Shown in pieces: positions 1 to 8,457 of a stretch of 64,000 nucleotides of DNA. The stretch lies in contig CACYPS010000007.1 in NCBI GenBank assembly GCA_902776305.1, positions 1 through 64,000 on the forward strand, written 5' to 3'. Origin of the DNA: an uncultured Lachnospiraceae bacterium (GTDB lineage: Bacteria; Bacillota; Clostridia; Lachnospirales; Lachnospiraceae). Numbering within the stretch: the first letter of the stretch is position 1; every line of letters starts with the position of its first letter. Position numbers and translations under genes: made by a program. The notes beneath the pieces are model-generated. The model ran no database searches. It was not told the origin of the DNA and saw only the letters and a list, made by a program, of their open reading frames with translations.

Positions 1-514
1 TCCACCTTTAATGTTAACGAATGTGGATATTGGTATTGTTGTGCAACTATATCGACGTCTTACGGGCATGCCCTATACGTCATGAATAATTCAGGTTTAG
101 TTCTCTTTTTCTGGAGTCTTCTATTGTTGAAGACGGATACTCAAGTTCATAATTCTTGTCGCGAATGAACTGAGCTATACGATACTTATAGTACCAATAC
201 GAGTATTTTGAAGCAGACTGATGATTATACGAGTCTAATTCTTCCGCCAGATTGTCAGTGTGGCTTTTGTTTAAGATGTCTTTGCAATCAGGTGAAATGT
301 CATATGTTTTATCCGATCCGATTACTACAATTCTGTCAATGGGATATCGTGACAAGAAATACTTGGAACCGGCTTCAGTCTGAAGGATTCCATCAGTATA
401 GGCAGGGCGATTGGCGGTCAGTCCGGTTTCTCCATCGAAATAGTAGTTTGTGGTCAGTCTGTTCCCACTGGGAATAGTACTCATAGTCGTTAATATAACG
501 TGTTCGTCTTTCAT
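1..514 (-). pseudogene. Truncated CARF-domain-like (Csm6/Csx1-type) ORF
   Basis: The open part (80-514) gives 144 residues. It begins with a hydrophobic strand containing ILTTMSTIP, then TNYYFDGE, a TEAGSKYFLSRYP helix and a second strand, IDRIVVIGSDKTYD. That order, a Rossmann-like beta strand, an YY(F/Y) turn and then an I-x-VIGS strand, is what I associate with the N-terminal CARF (cyclic-oligoadenylate sensor) domain of type III CRISPR ancillary proteins. The frame stops at 80-82. Beyond it, another frame of the last 50 bases reads TTIPISTFVNIKGG, resembling a later CARF strand, so a frameshift or decay is likely. No HEPN or nuclease part is visible. The other half would lie left of the window. 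A start at 514 has only a weak purine-rich upstream tract. An unrelated small protein is the alternative. Confidence 0.42.
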
Positions 515-607
515 GTCTTCTCTTTCTCTCTATCAAGGATATAGTGCTTTGATAGTTTTATTATAAACCTTTATAGAGTGAGTAGTCATTCTTTTTCTTA
601 TGCAAGC

Positions 608-626
608 TGAGATAGGGCGCTGACAC
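608..626 (+). repeat. Solitary CRISPR-repeat-like fragment
   Basis: The tract GAGATAGGGC, two differing bases, then TGACAC matches the 3' half of the CRISPR repeat of the array at 9299-10570, in the same orientation. The 5' half of the repeat is not recognisable. It lies about 95 bases upstream of the divergent CARF-like ORF and about 8.7 kb from the array. It could be an array remnant, a displaced leader-proximal repeat or chance. Confidence 0.5.
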
Positions 627-709
627 AGAAGCAGTAGCATAGGGACATTTTAATCAGGTTTCGACACATCATATCGGTCATTGCTGTTTTTTATAGCATA
701 TTTTAATAG

Positions 710-772
710 CGATTCACTGAAAAATAGGAAAACGCACACGATTATATAAGTAGATGAAGAAATTACACCATA
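710..772 (+). repeat. Intergenic module upstream of the first 147-residue paralog (single copy)
   Basis: Begins CGATTCACTGAAAAA, continues with AACGCACACGATTATATAAG and ends TAGATGAAGAAATTACAC just before the Shine-Dalgarno of the gene at 792. It is nearly identical to the third of three tandem copies upstream of the paralog at 6613. A T-rich tract (684-692) precedes it and may pair with its A-rich start. Confidence 0.7.
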
Positions 773-791
773 AAGAAGAGGAGAACAATCT

Positions 792-1235
792 ATGAAAAAG
801 AACACAAAGAACATGTTATCTATCGACAACAACGCACAGGCCAAGTTTATGGCCTACGTCATTTACATGATCGTCGGAAGCTATTTCAAAGCCACAAACT
901 GCCTGATGCAGGACGTCGAGTACAATCTGGAATGCGTTTATGTCAGCGGCACTGAGAAGCTCCAGATGTTCATGGAGGACATGTGCATTTCATTTGTTGA
1001 AGAGCTGCTCCTGCCAAAGCTGCCTCTTGAGTTCATCAATGAAATTGTAAATGTCACATTTTTGGAACCTGACAAGAATGGTCGCAGGGCGGTTTGTTTC
1101 GAAGCCGAGGGGTACAGGCTGGTTGTGAAGGCGAAGTATTCCAGAGATCCCTATTTTATAGCAGACCTTTACATAGATATTCCGTCAGAAACGGACAGGG
1201 GAGGTGAAGCGCCCGGAGAAGGGGCCGCTGCATAA
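792..1235 (+). CDS. Unrecognised 147-residue protein, paralog A
   Basis: I do not recognise the family. The 147 residues show no signal peptide and no clear membrane helix, though the segment AYVIYMIVGSY near residues 21-31 is hydrophobic. The rest looks like an alpha/beta fold ending in a flexible acidic Gly/Glu/Ala tail (ETDRGGEAPGEGAAA). A strong site, AGAGGAG, lies nine bases before the ATG. A close paralog sits at 6613-7056 with the same first 20 residues and a similar upstream module, so gene and control region were duplicated together. The pair brackets two secreted transglutaminase-fold proteins. A role linked to the CRISPR array or to the secreted proteins would be speculation. Confidence 0.85.
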   Translation: MKKNTKNMLSIDNNAQAKFMAYVIYMIVGSYFKATNCLMQDVEYNLECVYVSGTEKLQMFMEDMCISFVEELLLPKLPLEFINEIVNVTFLEPDKNGRRAVCFEAEGYRLVVKAKYSRDPYFIADLYIDIPSETDRGGEAPGEGAAA

Positions 1236-1248
1236 GCGGCCCGAAAAT

Positions 1249-1278
1249 AGCGGCAGAATAGAATTGAACTGCGGGTCA
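1249..1278 (+). repeat. 30-bp tract shared with the CRISPR leader side
   Basis: The segment AGCGGCAGAATAGAATTGAA and the following ten bases recur at 8939-8968 with only a few differences. One copy lies just after paralog A and the other between the last accessory gene and the CRISPR array. This marks an old duplication or rearrangement. Confidence 0.7.
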
Positions 1279-1367
1279 AATGTCAGGGAGAAGCAGATGT
1301 GCTTTAATGAATATGAGCCTTAATGACAGGTGAATATTGTTTTCAATACTCTTGCAGATAAATGCAG

Positions 1368-1566
1368 AAAGGGGGGATGCTGAATGAAGAAAAGCAGGTT
1401 CAATGTATTTAATGAAAATACGAAAGGAGGGGATGCTATGACAAGAACAGGTCTCAAGCATGTGAACAGCTGCACTCAGAAAGGGGGCGATATAATGACG
1501 AAATTCAATCTTAAGAGTCATGGTGGATACACACACAAGCAGTTTAATAAAGGGGGGATGTCTATG
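1368..1566 (+). promoter_or_regulatory. Four serial Shine-Dalgarno/ATG modules in one frame
   Basis: Four G-rich sites of the type AAAGG(G/A)GGG are each followed 8-11 bases later by ATG, at 1384, 1438, 1495 and 1564 (with another ATG at 1558). All are in the same reading frame with no stop between. The segments between them share the peptide motif K-G-G-(D/M)-x-M. The last ATG gives a normal signal peptide and is taken as the start of the downstream gene. The upstream ATGs would add N-terminal extensions. Confidence 0.75.
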
Positions 1567-3471
1567 AGAAAACAGATGACCAAAATATTTGCCGCAATAC
1601 TTACAGTATCTTTAGGTGTCGGATCAGCTATGCCTGTTGTGGGCGCCGAGAAGGTCTACGCAGCAGAAGCATACGCGTATCCTGAAATTACCGAGAACAA
1701 TGTTACTCCTACAGAGGATAGCACGGCGCTTAATGAGGAAATGCCGGCGGATTATATCGAGGCTGCAGAGAGGCCGGAAGAAGCCGAGGAAGAAGGAGCC
1801 GTTGTTGTTGATGATATAGAAGTTCCTGACCAGGATGAAGAGAGCGCTGCTGATGCAATTCAGACTGAGGATGAATCAGTTTCCGAGCAGGATGCTGATG
1901 GAACCGATCAGACTGTCGAAAGTGTGAATGAGCCGGAGGAAAACGTTTCTGCCGATGCAGAAATCTCTGAAGAGGATATCAGTGCAGAGTCTGAGGATGA
2001 GGAACTGGTAGGACTGAGATACGATGTTGTGAAAACAAGGGAGGAACTGGTCGATGCGATACGTACATGCCTTCGGTGCCGCGAAGAGGTATTCTATGTT
2101 TACGTCGATCTGCCTGAAGGTGATTATAATCCTTCGTATTACAATGCAGCATACAAAGAAGCTAAGACTGCACATACCGGTTTCTTTCTCGATGGGGATT
2201 ATCTGAACCAGAATCTCGCCGGAGGATGCTGTCTAAGTTTAATGACGAATAAAGGAAGAATTGAGGTTCATCAGAGCTATAAGCAAAGTGAAAAAGATGA
2301 ACTTACAGTATCGGCGTTGCTTCCCCTGTTTCTGTATGATCCTGAGTTCATGGAGAAAAGCGATATAGACAAAGTTGTAGCAATCCATGATTTCATATGT
2401 GAGAAACTCACTTATGATGATAAATATGTGTCTGATGGAAAATATAATGTCCGGGATAGTGTATATATGGGTCTGTACGAATCAGCTCCTGTCTATAACG
2501 CCTATGCGGTACTGTTTTACAGAATGGCACTCCAGTCCGGACTTGATTGTCGTGTAGTCGAAGGGGATTATAACGGAGTTCATCACAACTGGAACATCGT
2601 TAAGCTCGGTAACAAGTATTATAACATAGATGTGGCTCTGGATGACTGGCTCGGTAACAAGGAGTACTTCCTTGATACTGACAAAGCATTTATTGATCAC
2701 ACACGTGACAGTGCATACAGAAAGGCTGACTTTGTCAGGGAACATCCCATGGCAACAGCAAGGTATTCTTACAGTGATCCGGTATCTCTGGAGACAGCAT
2801 CTGTCCGTACTAACGCAGCCTCTTATGCGTACACAGGTAGCCCGAGAAAACCTGGTCCTACAGTTAAAGTCGATGGAAAAACCCTTGTATTGAACAGGGA
2901 CTACACAGTGTCGTATCGTAACAATGTGAACTTGGGTACAGCAAAGATCATAGTGACCGGAATCGGATCTTACACCGGTACAGCAAGCACTACCTTCAAG
3001 ATCGTCAGAAGGCCTTTGACTGATGCATCGGTTAAAACAAAGGCGTCGAGTTATGTCTATACCGGCTCGAAACGCTGCCCGAAGCCGATTGTCAAAGTGG
3101 GAAACAGAACGCTCACTCTGGGAACGGATTACAAGCTTTCCTACAAGAACAATGTTAATTGCGGGACAGCTACAGTAATAGTCACCGGCATAGGCAATTA
3201 TCGCGGAACAGCAAAAGGAACTTTCCGACTCACAAAGAGTTCAATTGCAGGTGCAAGCGTCACCACAAAGTCAGCAAGCTATCCTGTCACCGGCAAGGCA
3301 CGCTGCCCGAAACCGATTGTCAAAGTAGGAAACAGAACGCTCACACTCGGAACGGATTACACTCTTTCCTACAAGAATAACGTGAAGGTTGGCAAAGCTA
3401 CTGTCATCGTTACAGGAATCGGTAATTATTCCGGAGTCGCAAAAGGATCATTCAAGCTTACTGCTAAGTAA
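1564..3471 (+). CDS. Secreted protein with inactive transglutaminase-like fold and three MBG-like repeats
   Basis: About 635 residues from the ATG at 1564. That start is chosen because MRKQMTKIFAAILTVSLGVG follows at once and makes a normal signal peptide ending near VYA-AEA. Residues 40-150 are acidic low-complexity sequence. Residues 150-370 resemble the transglutaminase-like fold: the helix VAIHDFICEKLTYD, then VYNAYAVLFYRMAL, then HHNWNIV and YYNIDVALDD. In the family pattern C-x-G-Y-A the nucleophile position is Tyr311, so the Cys is missing, while His341 of H-x-W is kept. Three repeats of about 80 residues, each with DY(T/K)(V/L)SY(R/K)NNV and a GTA-x-I-VTGIG-Y signature, follow; they are typical of MBG-like cell-surface beta domains. 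Likely a cell-surface binding protein, not an enzyme. Confidence 0.85.
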   Translation: MRKQMTKIFAAILTVSLGVGSAMPVVGAEKVYAAEAYAYPEITENNVTPTEDSTALNEEMPADYIEAAERPEEAEEEGAVVVDDIEVPDQDEESAADAIQTEDESVSEQDADGTDQTVESVNEPEENVSADAEISEEDISAESEDEELVGLRYDVVKTREELVDAIRTCLRCREEVFYVYVDLPEGDYNPSYYNAAYKEAKTAHTGFFLDGDYLNQNLAGGCCLSLMTNKGRIEVHQSYKQSEKDELTVSALLPLFLYDPEFMEKSDIDKVVAIHDFICEKLTYDDKYVSDGKYNVRDSVYMGLYESAPVYNAYAVLFYRMALQSGLDCRVVEGDYNGVHHNWNIVKLGNKYYNIDVALDDWLGNKEYFLDTDKAFIDHTRDSAYRKADFVREHPMATARYSYSDPVSLETASVRTNAASYAYTGSPRKPGPTVKVDGKTLVLNRDYTVSYRNNVNLGTAKIIVTGIGSYTGTASTTFKIVRRPLTDASVKTKASSYVYTGSKRCPKPIVKVGNRTLTLGTDYKLSYKNNVNCGTATVIVTGIGNYRGTAKGTFRLTKSSIAGASVTTKSASYPVTGKARCPKPIVKVGNRTLTLGTDYTLSYKNNVKVGKATVIVTGIGNYSGVAKGSFKLTAK

Positions 3472-3503
3472 AGAAGAGCATATAGATAACGGGCCTCGTT
3501 GAT

Positions 3504-3540
3504 CAGGGCTGTCGCGTGTTGATGTGGCAGCCCTGGCTTA
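3504..3540 (+). terminator. Hairpin downstream of the first secreted protein
   Basis: A perfect 8-bp stem, CAGGGCTG / CAGCCCTG, with a 16-base loop lies about 33 bases after the stop codon. The T-tract is poor, so termination may be weak. Confidence 0.5.
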
Positions 3541-3756
3541 ACTTGAATGACTACACAGATTATGGAAGAGGGGAGGCCACTTAATGGAATTATACAAGCA
3601 CAATATGCAGGATAACAGTACAGGAGTGCGAGATTATTGAACCGCTAAGCGGTGTTGGGAACTTGTTAATCGCTATAAAGCGTATATGGATCAGGTTCAT
3701 ATTATTTATATATCAGTAGTATCGAGATAAAGATTAAGAAAAACGGAGAAATTTGA

Positions 3757-6171
3757 ATGAGAAATAAAACATTAGAAAGAGCAAAAAAATTAGTTGTAGT
3801 TTTACTTGCAGCATCATTAAGTGCAGGAACACCGGTTTTGACCTTGGGGGCGGATATTGATCAGGTAAGTGTATCCGGTACAGAGAATGATCCCGAATAC
3901 ACAGCTGATGTAAGTTCGATTGATCGTAATAATGAGAGCTCAAGCAGCGATGGCATTTCTGTCGAAAACGATAGTGTAGATGCAGATGCGCATAATGAAA
4001 ATGAAGCTTCTGCGACTAATCCAGACGATGAAATAGTCGCTGAAAATCAGCAGGTAGTGGTTGAGGAGACTGATTTGATCCAAAGCGAATCATTAAGTCA
4101 ATCAGCAAATGGTATTATCACGGATGATGAAGAAAATAAGTCAGATAGCGAATCTGTGCAGGACAACAGCGAAGAATCTGAAGCAGAGTCAGAAGACGAT
4201 CTTCAGGGGGAAGAGCCACAGAATGAGCTTATGGAAAGTGTCACAGTCGAGATAATCAACATTGACGAGTATGGAAATGTGACCACGGAGACGGATGTTA
4301 TCCGGAAGCCTGTCGAAGAGGAACTTGTCGGAAGCTCTCAGTCAACGGTGACATCAAGAGCTGCTTTTGTTAAGGCGATTCGTGCGAACTTAGTTGCCCA
4401 TAAAGAAAACTTTGAAATTCCGTATGAATTGCCTGCAGGAGATTACAACGGTAGCTATTTTAGTAACATTTATAATGAGGCACGTTCTGCTCACACCGGC
4501 AAATCAGCAGAAGGGGACTACCTTGATAAATGCAGTCTGAGCGGATGTACTATAATTTGCGGAACTTCCGGTAAGGGAGTGATGCGGATAACACAGTATT
4601 ATAACGCAACTGCTGAACAGGAGAGGTATGCAACAGAGACGTTGAATGATGCGGTGGAGGGTCTTGGACTTTTCGGTAGAACTGAGTTTCAGAAAGTGCT
4701 AAGAATTCATGATTATATATGTGGGAAAGTGAACTATGATGAGAAGCGGGCAACAAACTATTCTGACGAGCTTCAGCACACGGCATATGCAGCATTGATC
4801 CGGAATAGAGCAGACAGCAGTGGCTATGCCGGGCTTTTTTATAGAATGACGCTTGAATCCGGCGTGGATTGCCGTATCGTCAGCGGGAGTGGGCCTAACG
4901 GAATCCGTTATTGGAACATCGTGCGTATTGGGGATATGTATTACAACATAGATGTTACGTTGGATGGTCTGCAAGGTAACAAGAAGTGTTTCCTTGTGTC
5001 AGATGACGAGCTCGATGATCACAAACTCAACGATATGTATAAGACAGCAGAGTTCACCGGCAGGTATCCTATGTACTCATCAAGCTATGATTATTCACCG
5101 GAAGCCTGTATATCTATCGACAAAGCTTCTGTTCGCACTAAGAGTGCATCATATGTATACAATGGGTGTGAGAAAAAACCGGAACCGGTGGTCACACTTG
5201 GCGGAAAGACTCTTGTGAAAAACAGAGATTATACAGTTTCTTACTTCAATAATAAGAATGTCGGAACGGCTACTGTGAATATTACCGGCATCGGGAACTA
5301 TCGAGGCGTTGCAAGAACCACATTTAAAATTACCCGCAAACCCCTCACAGGAGCTATCGTGAAGACAGTATCGACCGGTTATGTATATTCAGGAAGTGCC
5401 AAATGTCCTAAGCCGATCGTCATATCAGGCAATACGACGCTTAAGCTCGACAGAGACTACAAAGTGACTTATACAAATAATAAAAATGTTGGAACAGCTA
5501 CTGTAACCGTTACCGGCATCGGCTCTTATTCAGGAACTGCAAAATGCACCTTTAAGATTACCAGATGCAGCTTAGCGAACGCCACGGTAAATACCAAGTC
5601 CTCTAGTTATAAATATAACGGGAAGGCTAAGTGCCCGACGCCGACTGTGAAGATCGGAAATAAGACACTTGTTTCGGGAACGGATTACACAGTTGCGTAC
5701 AAAAATAACATCAAAGTCGGGACTGCTACCGTTATCGTAACAGGTAAAGGGAACTATACCGGCACAGCTTCGGCAAAGTTCAAGATTGTAAATGCGGACG
5801 GTTATGTCGATGTCAGTTCAGAGTATACGCAGCTTAATAATTATAGAAAGAGCAAGGGAAAAAATGTGCTTAAGAGAAATGCGGCTCTGGAAAATACAGC
5901 TAAAATAAGGGCGAAGGAGATCGTAACGTTATATTCCCATCAAAGACCTGATAACACGAGCTGTTATACAGCTTTCCCGTCAGGTCTCACAGCGAGGGGA
6001 GAAAACATTGTATCCCAAAGGAACTCTGTAGAAGAGGCGATGGACGCGTGGAAGAACTCTCCCGGTCATAATAAAAATATGTTGTCTGAAAACTATAACG
6101 CGGTAGGCCTTGCCTGCTACCAGGTGAATGGCGTGAAATACTGGGTGCAGTGCTTTGGCCGTGTGAGTTAA
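3757..6171 (+). CDS. Secreted protein: inactive transglutaminase-like fold, three MBG-like repeats, C-terminal CAP domain
   Basis: 804 residues, with a CGGAGAA ribosome site before the ATG. A signal peptide (LVVVLLAASLSAGTPVLTLGA) is followed by an acidic region to about residue 190. A transglutaminase-like fold follows (about 200-420), paralogous to the preceding gene. The Cys of C-x-G-Y-A is Ser354 and the His of H-x-W is Arg384, so two catalytic positions are lost while the YYNIDVTLD tail is kept. Three MBG-like repeats (about 445-680) carry DY(T/K)V(S/T/A)Y-x-NN signatures. The last 115 residues form a CAP/SCP-PR1 (YkwD-like) domain: LNNYRKSKGKN, SHQRP, GENIV, AW-x-NSPGHNKNML and the closing YWVQCFG. 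Probably surface-exposed; the CAP domain role is unknown. Confidence 0.88.
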   Translation: MRNKTLERAKKLVVVLLAASLSAGTPVLTLGADIDQVSVSGTENDPEYTADVSSIDRNNESSSSDGISVENDSVDADAHNENEASATNPDDEIVAENQQVVVEETDLIQSESLSQSANGIITDDEENKSDSESVQDNSEESEAESEDDLQGEEPQNELMESVTVEIINIDEYGNVTTETDVIRKPVEEELVGSSQSTVTSRAAFVKAIRANLVAHKENFEIPYELPAGDYNGSYFSNIYNEARSAHTGKSAEGDYLDKCSLSGCTIICGTSGKGVMRITQYYNATAEQERYATETLNDAVEGLGLFGRTEFQKVLRIHDYICGKVNYDEKRATNYSDELQHTAYAALIRNRADSSGYAGLFYRMTLESGVDCRIVSGSGPNGIRYWNIVRIGDMYYNIDVTLDGLQGNKKCFLVSDDELDDHKLNDMYKTAEFTGRYPMYSSSYDYSPEACISIDKASVRTKSASYVYNGCEKKPEPVVTLGGKTLVKNRDYTVSYFNNKNVGTATVNITGIGNYRGVARTTFKITRKPLTGAIVKTVSTGYVYSGSAKCPKPIVISGNTTLKLDRDYKVTYTNNKNVGTATVTVTGIGSYSGTAKCTFKITRCSLANATVNTKSSSYKYNGKAKCPTPTVKIGNKTLVSGTDYTVAYKNNIKVGTATVIVTGKGNYTGTASAKFKIVNADGYVDVSSEYTQLNNYRKSKGKNVLKRNAALENTAKIRAKEIVTLYSHQRPDNTSCYTAFPSGLTARGENIVSQRNSVEEAMDAWKNSPGHNKNMLSENYNAVGLACYQVNGVKYWVQCFGRVS

Positions 6172-6278
6172 AGACTTAGCGCGGGATTCGGGTCAGCGTA
6201 AGCCGGCATAATTCTAATCCGAATCCCTGCGCCTCCTCGCGGAGGAAATAAATTGTAGTTACAGGTTGGACAAACCAA

Positions 6279-6319
6279 AACAGCAGAAAAGTATTAATTT
6301 GTTTTTCCGCTGTTTTTTT
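6279..6319 (+). terminator. Rho-independent terminator
   Basis: AACAGC-a-GAAAA pairs with TTTTTC-c-GCTGTT across a short loop and is followed by a run of T. It ends the transcript of the CAP-domain protein gene. Confidence 0.75.
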
Positions 6320-6323
6320 AATG

Positions 6324-6600
6324 CCATTCAATAAAAAAGTGTAAAACGTGTTCGATTATATAGGTAGAAGGAGAAAGTAAGACGCAAAAGGTCAGCACTA
6401 TAAATGATTTTTCCACTTTTTGATACGATTCACTGAAAAAACGAAAAACGTGCACGATTATTTAGGTAGATGGAGAAAGCCGGATACAAAACCACAGTAT
6501 TACTAATTAATTTTTTCCCGTTTTTTAAACGATTCACTGAAAAAACGAAAAACGCGCACGATTATTTAAGTAGATGAAGAAATTACACACATAAAGAAGA
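6324..6600 (+). repeat. Three tandem copies of an about 104-bp intergenic module
   Basis: Copies start near 6324, 6426 and 6530. Each has a T-rich tract, then (C/G)ATTCACTGAAAAA-like sequence, AAAACG(T/C)G, CGATTAT(A/T)TAGGTAGA and a GGAGAAAG or GAAGAAAT tail. The T-rich part can pair with the A-rich start (CGTTTTTT at 6519-6526 with AAAAAACG in the third copy). The first copy has diverged most and the last is closest to the module before the paralog at 792. Only the last leads into the gene's Shine-Dalgarno. Confidence 0.75.
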
Positions 6601-6612
6601 GGAGAACTATCT

Positions 6613-7056
6613 ATGAAAAAGAACACAAAGAACATGTTATCTATTGACAACAACGCACAGGCTAAGTTCATCGCTTACGTAATTTACATGATCGTCGGAA
6701 GTTATTTCAAAGGCACCAAATGCCTGATGCAGGACCTTGAGTACAATCTGGAATGCGTTTACGTCAGCGGCACTGAGAAGCTCCAGATGTTCATGGAGGA
6801 CAAGTGCATTTCGTTCGTCGAAGAGCAGCTCCTGCCCAAATTGCCGCTTGAGTTCATCGATACAATCGTAAATGTCAGATTTTTGGAGCCTGATAAGAAT
6901 GGCCGCCGGGCTGTTTGTTTTGAAACCAGGGGCTACAAGCTGGTTGTGAAGGCGAAGTATTCCAGAGATCCCTATTTTATAGCAGACCTTTACATAGATA
7001 ATCCGTCAGAAACGGAGAGGGGAGGTGAAGTGCCCGGAGAAGGGGCCGCTGCATGA
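6613..7056 (+). CDS. Unrecognised 147-residue protein, paralog B
   Basis: A close copy of the protein encoded at 792-1235. It has the same MKKNTKNMLSIDNNAQAKF start, the same central block (YNLECVYVSGTEKLQMFMED) and the same flexible tail, with scattered substitutions such as M20I, L116-region changes and a loss of acidic residues. The first about 18 bases after the stop (GCGGCCCGAAAATAG) are also shared, but the following 30-bp tract seen after copy A is absent here. The gene starts with ATG behind AGAGGAG and has three tandem upstream modules instead of one. No known domain is recognised; both copies look intact, suggesting both are maintained. Confidence 0.85.
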   Translation: MKKNTKNMLSIDNNAQAKFIAYVIYMIVGSYFKGTKCLMQDLEYNLECVYVSGTEKLQMFMEDKCISFVEEQLLPKLPLEFIDTIVNVRFLEPDKNGRRAVCFETRGYKLVVKAKYSRDPYFIADLYIDNPSETERGGEVPGEGAAA

Positions 7057-7233
7057 GCGGCCCGAAAATAGATATATGAGAAGCACTTGTTCTAATAATG
7101 TATATAGAGTTTTGTATAAAATGTTTTTATTTTACTCAGAGGTTTATTTGGAATTATGTCGGCTTGCGCTGATATAGATTATACACCAAGTATTGATAAC
7201 GGGATCTGAAAGTATTGAGAGGATAAGAATAAT

Positions 7234-8394
7234 ATGAAAAACATTAGAAATATTAAGAAGGTAGTCGTCATTGCCTTTATGGCAGCGGTCATGTATGCAT
7301 TAACCGCATGTGGTACGACAACAATTGATCTGAATAAGTACATTGAAATTGAATCTGCCGGCTATGATTCATATAGGACCGTGAAATATGAATTTGATGA
7401 TGAAGCCTTTATTAAAGACTACGGAGACAAAATCAAAATAACGACAAAAGATAAAGAACTTCTTGACTATATCGGAGCAGGTGAGAATACGAACCCTTAC
7501 AGCCTGCTGAGATGGAAGTGTGTTGGTTATCGGATGGATAAACTGTCGGGAATCAGCAACGGGGACACTTTAACACTGCACTGGAATTGTAATGATGAGC
7601 TCGCGCAGGACGCCTTCAATTGCCAATTAAAGTATAAAGATATCGAATACACGGTTTCGAATCTCAAGGATGTCGAAAAGTTTGATCCTTTTGAGCATGT
7701 GGAGGTGAGCTTTCAGGGCATTTCCCCGGATGGTACTGTAACAGTCACTCCTGAATACGATGTAAAAGAGATGCAGTATATCAAGATTACTACAGACAAA
7801 GATAGTGGACTTCGGGAAGGAGATACTATAACGCTGAAGGCAACGTTGCAGGGAGAGGAGACTGAATTTGTAGAAAGTTTCGGATGTTTTCCATCTGTGA
7901 GTGAAAAGGAGTATACCGTAAAAGGGCTGGCGACATATGTGACATCCGTCAAGGATATTCCGCAGGATGTAAATGAAAATATGCGCAAACAGGGCGAGGA
8001 CATTTTCAGATCTTATGTAGCAAGCGACTGGAGCGAAAAAGTCCTTATGAAGGGAGTGTCGTGCGTCGGAAACTATTTTCTGACCCGAAAAGACGGGATG
8101 AGGGCTGACTATAACAATTATATTTATTATGTGTATAAAGTAAGTGCTGAGACAGGAGACAGTGCATTTGACTTCTATTACTTTGTTTCTTACACAGACA
8201 TCTTGTTGCTCCCGGATGGGACCTGTACAGTGGATTTTAGTTCCTATGGCACTCCGGGCGGTTGGAGAGACGGAATGGGTTTTCGAAAAGACGGGTACTA
8301 TTTTGAGGGCGCAGAAAAACTGGAGTCTATGTTCAATAAGTGCGTGGTGAGAAAGATTGATCAGTATGAATATGAGGATACGGTCGTAGAGTAA
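7234..8394 (+). CDS. Lipoprotein of unknown function, 386 residues
   Basis: The N-terminus has a basic stretch, a hydrophobic segment and a lipobox ending ALTAC at Cys26, so the protein should be lipid-anchored on the outer face of the membrane. Two Ig-like stretches of similar design follow: YIEIESAGYDSYRTVKYEFDD, and later HVEVSFQGISPDGTVTVTPEYD. Each ends in a segment of the type L(S/R)-x-GDT-(L/I)-TL. These resemble paired beta-sandwich repeats of Clostridia lipoproteins. The C-terminal 150 residues are a separate mixed domain with many aromatic residues. No catalytic motif is seen. The next gene, a small membrane protein, follows at 63 bases and may be cotranscribed. Confidence 0.8.
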   Translation: MKNIRNIKKVVVIAFMAAVMYALTACGTTTIDLNKYIEIESAGYDSYRTVKYEFDDEAFIKDYGDKIKITTKDKELLDYIGAGENTNPYSLLRWKCVGYRMDKLSGISNGDTLTLHWNCNDELAQDAFNCQLKYKDIEYTVSNLKDVEKFDPFEHVEVSFQGISPDGTVTVTPEYDVKEMQYIKITTDKDSGLREGDTITLKATLQGEETEFVESFGCFPSVSEKEYTVKGLATYVTSVKDIPQDVNENMRKQGEDIFRSYVASDWSEKVLMKGVSCVGNYFLTRKDGMRADYNNYIYYVYKVSAETGDSAFDFYYFVSYTDILLLPDGTCTVDFSSYGTPGGWRDGMGFRKDGYYFEGAEKLESMFNKCVVRKIDQYEYEDTVVE

Positions 8395-8457
8395 AAGTAT
8401 ATCTGAGGAAGAGGTTTCAGAGCTTGTAACTGTTTCGGTTATTTGAAAAGGAGAAAA

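Larger units (their letters stand above)
6172..6612 (+). other. Repeat-rich intergenic region without genes
   Basis: No coding sequence is seen. The region holds a short hairpin (CCTCCTCGCGGAGG, 6231-6244), a terminator (6279-6319) and three tandem copies of the module that precedes the 147-residue paralogs (6324-6600). Confidence 0.8.
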
